Shown here: positions 58,172 to 64,000 of the stretch, piece by piece
Layout: every line of letters begins with the position of its first letter
How positions within the stretch are numbered: position 1 is the first letter of the stretch
Source: Leptospira semungkisensis
Lineage (GTDB): Bacteria; Spirochaetota; Leptospiria; Leptospirales; Leptospiraceae
DNA length: 64,000 nucleotides
Assembly: GCF_004770055.1 (NCBI RefSeq)
Contig: NZ_RQEP01000018.1
Span: 62,001-126,000, forward strand
Direction: 5' to 3'
The notes under the pieces: model-generated
What the model was told of the DNA's origin: nothing
Seen by the model: only the letters and a program-made list of their open reading frames with translations
Databases searched by the model: none
Position numbers and translations under genes: made by a program

Positions 58172-58960
58172 TCATCCTTCGGTCGAACCGCTTCCTTCTC
58201 TTCCAAACAAGTCAAAATATTTCGGAAGGAAGGTCTCGGCATTTTCCCAGAGTCCACTCTTCTTTTCTAATATCTCCGCAGGCTTCCATTTACTTTTATA
58301 ATCCATCTTAGGATGACCTGGAAGAAAAAGACCTAGATGAAATTCTTTGAATTGATTTCCTCTTGCCCAAAGAATCGAAGAAAGGATGAGAAAATTTCCG
58401 AGACTTCTTTTCTCTTCCTCAGGATCGAATACAGAATATACTGCGGAGACAGTTTCTCTTCCTAAATCCAATAACATCCAACCTAGAAGTCTTTCCTCTT
58501 TATAGATCCGGATCTCCTTCGAATTATCTGAGCCGTCATACATTTGAATTTGCATCGTTTGCAAAAGCTCCTCATCCGAATTTCCGTAACTTCCCTCATG
58601 CCTAGATCTTTGGTACTTCAAATACAGATCTTTCTTTTCAGGATCCATTTCGGGAGAAGAAACAGTGACTCTAAGATCCTGATTCTTTTTGAAGATCCTT
58701 TTGTGTTTTGCATTCGGAGAAAAAGAGAGCAAGGGAATCCTATAACTCAAGCAATGAGAACAGCTCGGACAAGAAGTTCTATAATAGAAAGCACCGGATC
58801 TTCTAAACCCGAAGCGAAACAGAAAATCCAAAACCGAAGGAGAAATTACCTCTCTCCAGGCGAAACCCTTGATCCTGGAAATCCTCTCCGGATAATAAGA
58901 ACATGCAGAGTCGTCAGAACTCGGAAGAGAATCCAAAAATTCAAAATAATCGATATGCAT
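58172..58960 (-). CDS. bpt: Aspartate/glutamate leucyltransferase Bpt
   Basis: Bpt attaches leucine to proteins with N-terminal Asp or Glu, marking them for N-end-rule degradation. The 262 residues show the Cys set of the family N-domain (CSYYP, and YRTSCPSCSHCLSYRIP), GFRRSGAFYY, and the GNAT-like C-domain with YLKYQRSRHEGSYG, VYSVFDPEEEKRSLGNFLIL and WARGNQFKEFHLGL. ATG start. No Clp adaptor gene is in the window. It is divergent from the small membrane protein gene, 66 bases away. Confidence 0.88.
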   Translation of the reverse strand: MHIDYFEFLDSLPSSDDSACSYYPERISRIKGFAWREVISPSVLDFLFRFGFRRSGAFYYRTSCPSCSHCLSYRIPLLSFSPNAKHKRIFKKNQDLRVTVSSPEMDPEKKDLYLKYQRSRHEGSYGNSDEELLQTMQIQMYDGSDNSKEIRIYKEERLLGWMLLDLGRETVSAVYSVFDPEEEKRSLGNFLILSSILWARGNQFKEFHLGLFLPGHPKMDYKSKWKPAEILEKKSGLWENAETFLPKYFDLFGREGSGSTEG

Positions 58961-59026
58961 TAGAATAAGCTCTTCCCTTAGATTTTTCCATTGCCAAACA
59001 AAAGCCTCCGAAGGATAGGACTAACA

Positions 59027-59341
59027 ATGGTATTCAGATTGTTTATGGATCAATTCGTACGTTGGAGCGCATACAAACTTGCATTCGGCTTTGCCGGTTT
59101 GAGTTATATTTTTTATTTTCTCTCCCAACCATGGATCCAATTCGCAAGTATATTTGCAGGATTCCTTTGCCTGCTCGGAGGACTCTTCTTCCCCTTACAA
59201 TTCGATCGTTGGTATCGAAACACGCAATCCTTACTCTTAGGGATCGTTTCATTTTTCGTGTCCTGCCTGATCCTTCTCGGTTACCTTTTAGTTTGGAGAC
59301 CCTTTTCTTTTCTTCTTCCAAGCAAAGAGAAGAAAGGCTAA
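59027..59341 (+). CDS. Small SxtJ-like or unknown membrane protein
   Basis: 104 residues with three membrane helices (about 15-32, 36-56 and 65-88) and a basic C-terminus. ATG at 59027 is chosen because AAGGATAGGA ends 6 bases before it, an ideal ribosome site. I do not recognise the family with confidence; the size and layout are generic. Separated by 3 bases from the RNase H gene, so co-transcribed. Confidence 0.75.
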   Translation: MVFRLFMDQFVRWSAYKLAFGFAGLSYIFYFLSQPWIQFASIFAGFLCLLGGLFFPLQFDRWYRNTQSLLLGIVSFFVSCLILLGYLLVWRPFSFLLPSKEKKG

Positions 59342-59344
59342 ACC

Positions 59345-59740
59345 TTGAAAAAACTAGAGATTTATTGCGATGGTGCCTCTAAGGGAAATCCTGGGCCTTC
59401 TTCAATAGGAGTCGCAGTATATTCTCAAAAAGAAGAGGTCCATTCCATCTCTCGTAGGATCTCCGACGGCACAAATAATACGGCAGAATGGGCCGCCTTA
59501 GAAGCGGGCCTTCGTTATTGTCTGGAACAAGGGGCGGAGGAAGTCGTAGCCTATCTGGATTCCGAACTTGTAGTGAAACAATTTCGGGGAGAATACAAGG
59601 TAAAATCTCCTCATCTGCAAGAAGCAAAGGAGAAGGTTAAGTCAGTCAGTTCCAAATTTGCCAGCTTCTCCATTTATCATGTTCCGAGAGAAAAGAACAA
59701 AAGAGCAGACAAACTAGCTAACCTCGCCTTTGAATCCTAA
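59345..59740 (+). CDS. rnhA: Ribonuclease HI-like protein
   Basis: 131 residues with the RNase H fold and all four catalytic acids: Asp9 (YCDGASKGNPG), Glu48 (TAEWAALEA), Asp72 (AYLDSELVVKQ) and Asp122 (KRADKLANLA). It lacks the basic handle region of E. coli RNase HI, as is common for the shorter type. Start is TTG at 59345 with AAGG about 8 bases upstream. Located between a small membrane protein and a lipoprotein gene. Confidence 0.88.
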   Translation: MKKLEIYCDGASKGNPGPSSIGVAVYSQKEEVHSISRRISDGTNNTAEWAALEAGLRYCLEQGAEEVVAYLDSELVVKQFRGEYKVKSPHLQEAKEKVKSVSSKFASFSIYHVPREKNKRADKLANLAFES

Positions 59741-59790
59741 ATTCTAAAAAAAGGTTTCCTAAAGAAGGATTCTCGAAGACAGTTCCTTCG

Positions 59791-60150
59791 ATGCCTTTTC
59801 GAGATCCACGTAAACTTCTCACCTTACTCTGCGTATTTGCATTCTGGGTTTTCAACTGCAAGGGAGATATATTGAACCGAATGCTGCAACTCAAGAAGGA
59901 AGGAAAATATTTAGAACTCGCACTTCTTTGCAACGAACACAAAGAATCCGAATACAAGGAAATCTGTGATCTAGCCTGGCAAGAGGCCGAAAAAAATATC
60001 GATCTGATCCTTTCTCAACAGGCAGACCTTCCGTTTCTCCGAGTTTCAGTGGATGCAAAAACGAAAAAGCAGGTAGAAGATCTACTCGCAAAAAATCCTC
60101 AAATGAAAGAAAGATACCTTCCTCTTTGGAAAAGATTCGTCCAGGAATGA
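59791..60150 (+). CDS. Small lipoprotein
   Basis: 119 residues with a signal peptide ending in lipobox WVFNC (Cys23). The mature part is helical and charged, with LALLCNEHKESEYKEICDLAW holding two further cysteines. No family recognised. Its stop overlaps the cca start (ATGA), so the two are coupled. Confidence 0.75.
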   Translation: MPFRDPRKLLTLLCVFAFWVFNCKGDILNRMLQLKKEGKYLELALLCNEHKESEYKEICDLAWQEAEKNIDLILSQQADLPFLRVSVDAKTKKQVEDLLAKNPQMKERYLPLWKRFVQE

Positions 60151-61520
60151 TGAATTCTGATCCCAAGGAACTGATAGGCAAGATCCCCTCTCCGTACTTA
60201 CAGGATCTATTAGAGATTACCTCGACAGTGCGTAACTCAAAAGGAGAGGTCTATCTTGTAGGAGGAAGTGTTCGAGATCTACTCCTCGGAAAAATTCCTC
60301 ATGAATACGATATGGCAGTTTCTTTGCCTCCACAAGATGTCCAAAAGATATTCCGAAGAACAGTTCCTACCGGGATCAAGCACGGCACAATCACGGTGCT
60401 CATCCAAGATAGATCCTACGAACTAACCACCTTTCGAAAAGATGAAGACTATGTGGATGGGAGAAGGCCAGAAACAGTCACCTTCGGAGTGAGTCTAAGC
60501 GAAGACCTAAAGAGAAGAGACTTCACAATGAACGCAATCGCTTTAGATCTACAGGAGCAAAAGCTTGTAGATGAGCACGAAGGCATTCAGGACATACAAA
60601 ATTCACTGATCCGCACGATCGGAAACCCGATTTCCCGTTTTACGGAAGATGGGCTTCGCCCGGTGCGAGCCATACGATTCGCTTCTACATTAGGATTTAG
60701 TATTCATAAAGAAACCCAAAACGCCATCCAAGAATGCAAATCCATTACTCAGAAAGTCTCTCCGGAAAGAATACATGATGAATTCTTAAAGATACTAAAG
60801 AGTCCAAATCCAATCCCTTCCCTTCTGCTCTTAAAAGAATATGAGATCCTAGGATTATTCACTCAGGCAAAATTATATTCGAATATTGCTTCCAGAGAAA
60901 GTGGAAAGAACGCTTCTCCTAAAAATAATCCTGAGAACCCTGGCCTCGGACTTTTGACGCAAGCAGAATGGAAAGAAAGTCTATCCAAATTTGCCAACCT
61001 TCTATCGGAGCCGGATCGGATCAGACTTTCTTATTTCCTACTCACCCACTTCAAAAAGGAAGATCTCATAACGGAATCCATTCGGTTCTTCAAGGATCTT
61101 CGCTTTTCCAACCAAAGGTCCAAAGACTCTCAATTCTTAACGAAGACCCTTCTATCTATTTGGGAGAATTCCCTAGAATTGAAAACCCCGGCCGGGATCC
61201 GAAAATGGGTGCTTCATCCGATCGCCCAGTATTCCGCAAAGAAGGAACTCCTCAGCTGGTGCGAAGAATTGGCGTCCTTAAGCAAGGCCCAATATGGAAA
61301 CGCAGATTGGCTCTCCTTGGCAGAAGAAGAATGGAAGAAGGAACCTGCCCTGCTACTTTCCGATCTGGCCGTCGATGGAAACTGGGTGAGAGAGAAATTT
61401 CCAAGCCTTCCCCCACAGAAACTGGGAGAAGCATTGCGCATCTGTTTAGAGAAGGTTCTAATCGAACCAAGCGATAACTCACAAGAAAAGTTATACGAAC
61501 TCATTCATTCCTCTCTTTAG
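60147..61520 (+). CDS. cca: CCA tRNA nucleotidyltransferase / poly(A) polymerase family protein
   Basis: Adds or repairs the CCA end of tRNA. The 457-residue protein has GGSVRDLLLGKIPHEYDMA near 38-56, RRDFTMNAIALD near 129, and the neck domain RPVRAIRFASTLGF. At the usual DxD metal motif the sequence is EYD, so the first Asp is Glu. A long helical C-terminal part follows. ATG at 60147 overlaps the preceding stop; a second ATG follows at once. Could be a poly(A) polymerase; class cannot be settled from sequence. Confidence 0.88.
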   Translation: MMNSDPKELIGKIPSPYLQDLLEITSTVRNSKGEVYLVGGSVRDLLLGKIPHEYDMAVSLPPQDVQKIFRRTVPTGIKHGTITVLIQDRSYELTTFRKDEDYVDGRRPETVTFGVSLSEDLKRRDFTMNAIALDLQEQKLVDEHEGIQDIQNSLIRTIGNPISRFTEDGLRPVRAIRFASTLGFSIHKETQNAIQECKSITQKVSPERIHDEFLKILKSPNPIPSLLLLKEYEILGLFTQAKLYSNIASRESGKNASPKNNPENPGLGLLTQAEWKESLSKFANLLSEPDRIRLSYFLLTHFKKEDLITESIRFFKDLRFSNQRSKDSQFLTKTLLSIWENSLELKTPAGIRKWVLHPIAQYSAKKELLSWCEELASLSKAQYGNADWLSLAEEEWKKEPALLLSDLAVDGNWVREKFPSLPPQKLGEALRICLEKVLIEPSDNSQEKLYELIHSSL

Positions 61521-61653
61521 AAAACCAGTCCAGAAGAATCATTTCCTATAAAAGGGAGCGAGAGCTCCGAGTCGTATTGCGTTTGGACTAGTTCCTCTTG
61601 TAGAAGATACTACAAATCCCCTTCCCCTGCTCAGAAATTATACAGGGCACCTC

Positions 61654-61721
61654 GTGCTCAAAATATAAGCATATTGTCCCATATTGAAATTATGCCGCTA
61701 AGCTTCATATTTTTTGAGCAC
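61654..61721. promoter_or_regulatory. Inverted GTGCTCAAAA pair, candidate enhancer sites
   Basis: GTGCTCAAAA (61654-61663) is repeated in inverted form as TTTTGAGCAC (61712-61721), 48 bases apart. The pair lies about 90 to 160 bases upstream of the sigma-54 start site, where activators of sigma-54 promoters usually bind. It could also fold as a weak hairpin. Confidence 0.5.
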
Positions 61722-61784
61722 TCTATTAGCGATTTAGAATCGTTTTTAAGCCGAATTTAGTCTCTTTGCTCATTTTTATTCTCT

Positions 61785-61799
61785 TGGCACGCTAGTTGC
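61785..61799 (+). promoter_or_regulatory. Sigma-54 (RpoN) promoter of the porin gene
   Basis: TGGCAC (61785-61790) and TTGC (61796-61799) match the -24/-12 consensus, with GG and GC 12 bases apart as required. The predicted transcription start is near 61811, giving a leader of 18-21 bases that holds the ribosome site AGGAG. Confidence 0.82.
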
Positions 61800-61828
61800 A
61801 TATAGATGGGCATAGGAGATTTAGGAGA

Positions 61829-63475
61829 ATGATGAGAAAAAAGACATTAAGCCTCATTGCTACCTTTACTCTGGTGACCGCCTCTTCGGTTTTTGCCCAA
61901 GCTAAGAAAGAGGTTCCAGATCAAAAGGTAACAGCGGCGCCTGCTAAGGCTGCAGAACCCGAGCCTGAAGAAAAGAAATGGTTTGAAGCTGTCGATTTTT
62001 CCGGATTCGTGGACGTGTACTACATGTACAACAACAACCCACTGCAAGGAAACGCAATCGACGGAACTCACGCTTTCGAAACTAGCAACAAAAACTTCGG
62101 AGTAAACGCCGCAGCTCTTGCAATTCAAAAAACCGCTGAGAAAGGCAGTCCTTGGGGATTCCGAGTAGACTTCCAAAACGGTCAGAACAACGCGTATCAG
62201 GAAGCTCCCTATACAACTTCTAACCAGGTATACAACTACAACATGCTGAAACAAGCATACGTGAGTATGTATTTCCCGGTTTTAAAAGGGATGACATTGG
62301 ATATCGGAAAGATGGCAACACATATCGGCTACGAGGTGCTTGAGTCGATGAACAACCCTAACTACACGATAGGGGCCATCTTCCAAAACACAATCCCATT
62401 CATTCACACCGGTGCTCGCTTAACTACTCAATTTACCGATAAATGGGCTGGAACCTTTTATCTGTACAACAGTGGTGGTGGTACCGGTTATACCAGCCCA
62501 ACTGCGGGCAACTTGACTAGCACGACTACGAACTCCTTCTTCGAGTCTTCGAACGAACACAAAGCGGTCGGTACTCAGTTGAAAGGAACTCTGATCGAAG
62601 ATAAACTATCTCTTACCTGGAACACCTTGTATTCCAGCGATGGTTTCGCTTCTGGATACACCGGAGTCGTAGATCCTAGCCAAATGTTAATCGCTAACTA
62701 TTTGGAAACTGGAAGCGTAAACGGAGCTGGAACTGTTCTTCCTACCGGTCAAAGAATGAAGTACAACAAGGATTATTGGTTCATGAACCATGCAATCTTG
62801 TCCATTACTCCAACCGACAGAATCCAAATCGACTTAGACTATACCTGGAGTGAAAAATCCGGAGCTATGGCTAACGCGAACCTGGCTCAACAACAGTACA
62901 ACTCTGCGAACGTTTATACTGCAGAAACTGTTCTTGGCGGACAAGTAAACACTTCTCACAACAAGAGTAGCTACCAATCTTACGGTGTATTCTCCAAATT
63001 CAAAATTACTGAAACTTGGGGAGTTAACGTTCGTATTGAGTATTTGAACGACAAGGCGAACAACGGTCAGTTGAACACCTTCAGTATTCTTCACGGACCG
63101 AACGCAAGCAGCGGAGATCCTACTTATACCGGCGTGAACGGTGGAAACGGTTACTTGGGAGCATACCAACAGCAGATCAACACTGCTCTTGCAGAAGCTA
63201 TCAAAGCAGCTAACCCGATCTTAGCAGGTTTAACGGATAACCAAATTCTTGCAGCTATCGATCCTAAGAACTACAAGAACTACTCCGGAGCAGCAGCTAA
63301 CTACGGACAGTACAGAACCTTCACCGTTACCCCGGTTTGGAACTTTACTGAGAACCTCTTGATCAAGTTGGATATGAGAAGAGACTGGGCGACCGGTTAT
63401 CAATTCATCGACATCCACGGAGACAAGAGAAAAGACCAACTTGGTCTGACTTTAGGTATCGTTGCTAAGTTCTAA
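61829..63475 (+). CDS. BBP2-type outer-membrane beta-barrel porin
   Basis: 548 residues (ATG at 61829, or at 61832 where AGGAG is better spaced). Signal peptide to about VFAQA, a Pro/Ala/Glu linker, then a barrel with alternating aromatic and polar strands ([53 protein letters not shown]) and C-terminal [15 protein letters not shown] ending in Phe. It fits the beta-barrel porin-2 family, many of which are nutrient channels. The sigma-54 promoter suggests nitrogen or carbon-stress control. Codon use is smooth and GC-richer than the gaps, as in a highly expressed gene. Confidence 0.9.
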   Translation: MMRKKTLSLIATFTLVTASSVFAQAKKEVPDQKVTAAPAKAAEPEPEEKKWFEAVDFSGFVDVYYMYNNNPLQGNAIDGTHAFETSNKNFGVNAAALAIQKTAEKGSPWGFRVDFQNGQNNAYQEAPYTTSNQVYNYNMLKQAYVSMYFPVLKGMTLDIGKMATHIGYEVLESMNNPNYTIGAIFQNTIPFIHTGARLTTQFTDKWAGTFYLYNSGGGTGYTSPTAGNLTSTTTNSFFESSNEHKAVGTQLKGTLIEDKLSLTWNTLYSSDGFASGYTGVVDPSQMLIANYLETGSVNGAGTVLPTGQRMKYNKDYWFMNHAILSITPTDRIQIDLDYTWSEKSGAMANANLAQQQYNSANVYTAETVLGGQVNTSHNKSSYQSYGVFSKFKITETWGVNVRIEYLNDKANNGQLNTFSILHGPNASSGDPTYTGVNGGNGYLGAYQQQINTALAEAIKAANPILAGLTDNQILAAIDPKNYKNYSGAAANYGQYRTFTVTPVWNFTENLLIKLDMRRDWATGYQFIDIHGDKRKDQLGLTLGIVAKF

Positions 63476-63505
63476 TCGAACTGGTAAAGATTTCTTTGGA
63501 TATGG

Positions 63506-63538
63506 AAAGAGCGCTCGAAAGAGCGCTCTTTTTTTTCT
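63506..63538 (+). terminator. Porin gene intrinsic terminator
   Basis: AAAGAGCGCTC (63506-63516) and GAGCGCTCTTT (63521-63531) form a perfect 11-bp stem with a GAAA tetraloop followed by a T-run. A textbook strong terminator. Confidence 0.92.
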
Positions 63539-63787
63539 TTCTTTAACCCCGAAAAACGAAACTCAGAAATCCAAATCGGATTGGCCTGACATTGCGACAA
63601 GGCTCATTCTGAGGCGATGCGGAAGAAGGTTCCAACAAGCTTTAAAGCCTCTGCTCCAGAGACTTTTGCTCTCTGCTTTCTTCAGTTTGGACTTTAGATT
63701 CTCGCTCATTTCCCTTCGCCCTCTAAAATTAAAAGACGAGAAAAATGCTCCTCCATTGCAAACAGGAGCCTTTAAGAAGACCAGTTT

Positions 63788-63817
63788 CCGATCTCCTTTT
63801 TTAAAAAAGGAAATCGG
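63788..63817. terminator. Long AT-rich inverted repeat
   Basis: CCGAT(CT)CCTTTTTT pairs with AAAAAAGG(AA)ATCGG, a near-perfect hairpin followed on the plus strand by ATTTTT. Possible terminator of unknown transcript. Confidence 0.4.
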
Positions 63818-63953
63818 ATTTTTAAGGGAGAAAGAAGAATTTAAGAAGAAGAATTCGTCGAAATAAACTAATCCGAAAGAACGATGCTCGAAAAGAGCAG
63901 ATCCTTCGACCAAGCCCTTCTCGAACGATCATTCTGATGAGTAAGAGAAACGC

Positions 63954-64000
63954 TTAAGAAGCAAGTACTCCGTAAACGATAACACCTATCCCAACCAAAT
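63954..64000 (-). CDS. Possible C-terminal end of a membrane protein, truncated by window
   Basis: Reading the minus strand from 64000, one frame gives LVGIGVIVYGVLAS then a stop at 63954-63956. A hydrophobic tail of this kind suits a membrane protein, but 14 residues are too few to be sure. Reported as possible only. Confidence 0.3.
   Translation of the reverse strand, partial: LVGIGVIVYGVLAS

Larger units (their letters stand above)
61521..61828. other. Regulatory intergenic region upstream of the porin
   Basis: 308 bases. GGAGC-GAGA-GCTCC (just after cca) and TTGTAG/CTACAA form small hairpins. A long inverted pair and a sigma-54 promoter occupy the second half (see separate entries). No gene is supported here. 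Confidence 0.6.
63476..63953. other. Gap after the porin
   Basis: 478 bases. Holds the porin terminator, a stem CCGATctCCTTTTTT/AAAAAAGGaaATCGG (63788-63817) followed by ATTTTT, and a small TGCTC/GAGCA hairpin near 63885-63899. Open frames on both strands here have no plausible protein character. No RNA gene recognised. Confidence 0.5.

Noticed and set aside
63462..63866. 134-residue plus-strand frame after the porin
   Set aside because: Runs through the terminator and inverted repeat; composition is low complexity Lys/Phe/Leu.

Overview
The window looks like chromosomal DNA from Leptospira, a diderm spirochaete. The evidence is the set of families present: DUF1577/PilZ, a giant 'SpiroCoCo'-like coiled-coil protein, a bacterial histone-fold protein, FapA/DUF342, CheX, GldA/F/G-DUF4340, a BBP2-type porin, and lipoproteins with loose spirochaetal lipoboxes. 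By eye the base composition is in the low-to-mid 40s % GC, higher than L. interrogans, which would fit one of the intermediate or environmental Leptospira clades. I did not compute this and cannot name a species. I see no rRNA, tRNA, CRISPR array or insertion sequence. Almost everything reads as core chromosome, densely packed, with many TTG and GTG starts.

Layout. 1-5 kb (minus): the N-terminal two thirds or so of BamA, downstream of an ExbB/ExbD pair, then recN. 5-7.4 kb (plus): a GHKL-type ATPase-like protein, an SDR oxidoreductase and an ArsR regulator behind an AT-rich gap. 7.4-12.4 kb (minus): hldD, ubiD-like, mutY, queG. 12.4-18.5 kb (mostly minus): SpiroCoCo-like protein, histone, map, DUF350. 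18.5-24.2 kb (plus): a methyltransferase, a STAS protein and a four-gene GldA/GldF/GldG/DUF4340 ABC cassette. 24.2-33 kb: an ICMT/PEMT-like membrane methyltransferase, envelope proteins of unknown role, a PpiD-like protein translationally coupled to CheX, FapA, an RsbW-like kinase and XerD. 33-37.5 kb: a TPR lipoprotein plus an SGNH/MBOAT/SGNH acylation module. 37.7-44.5 kb: trxB behind a PerR/Fur-type palindrome, a structured intergenic segment, a twin-CBM48 protein and a 1246-residue protein with nine DPF motifs. 44.5-50 kb: WecG-like glycosyltransferase, thiS-thiE, a Cys-rich lipoprotein, rsmE, an outer-membrane lipoprotein-sorting protein and guaB. 50-52.3 kb: a PilZ/DUF1577 protein convergent with an EAL phosphodiesterase. 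52.4-58.1 kb: two GT-C membrane glycosyltransferases next to a DprE1/DprE2-like pair. 58.2-61.5 kb: bpt, a small membrane protein, RNase HI, a lipoprotein and cca. 61.8-63.5 kb: a beta-barrel porin behind a textbook sigma-54 promoter and ending at a strong terminator. The last bases may hold the tail of another gene.

How the genes fit together. Much of the window serves the envelope: outer-membrane protein assembly (BamA, ExbBD, PpiD-like), LPS and surface sugars (HldD, WecG-like, GT-C proteins, DprE1/E2-like pair, MBOAT/SGNH acylation, a possible lipid A methyltransferase) and lipoprotein sorting. A second theme is signalling (EAL and PilZ, CheX, STAS, RsbW-like). A third is chromosome organisation and repair (histone, SpiroCoCo, RecN, XerD, MutY). 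The observations most worth pursuing are the histone with an optional basic N-terminal tail, the sigma-54 porin promoter with an upstream dyad, the DprE1/E2-like pair beside GT-C transferases, the perfect 8-1-8 palindrome before trxB, and the hairpin-rich gap near 39.5 kb.
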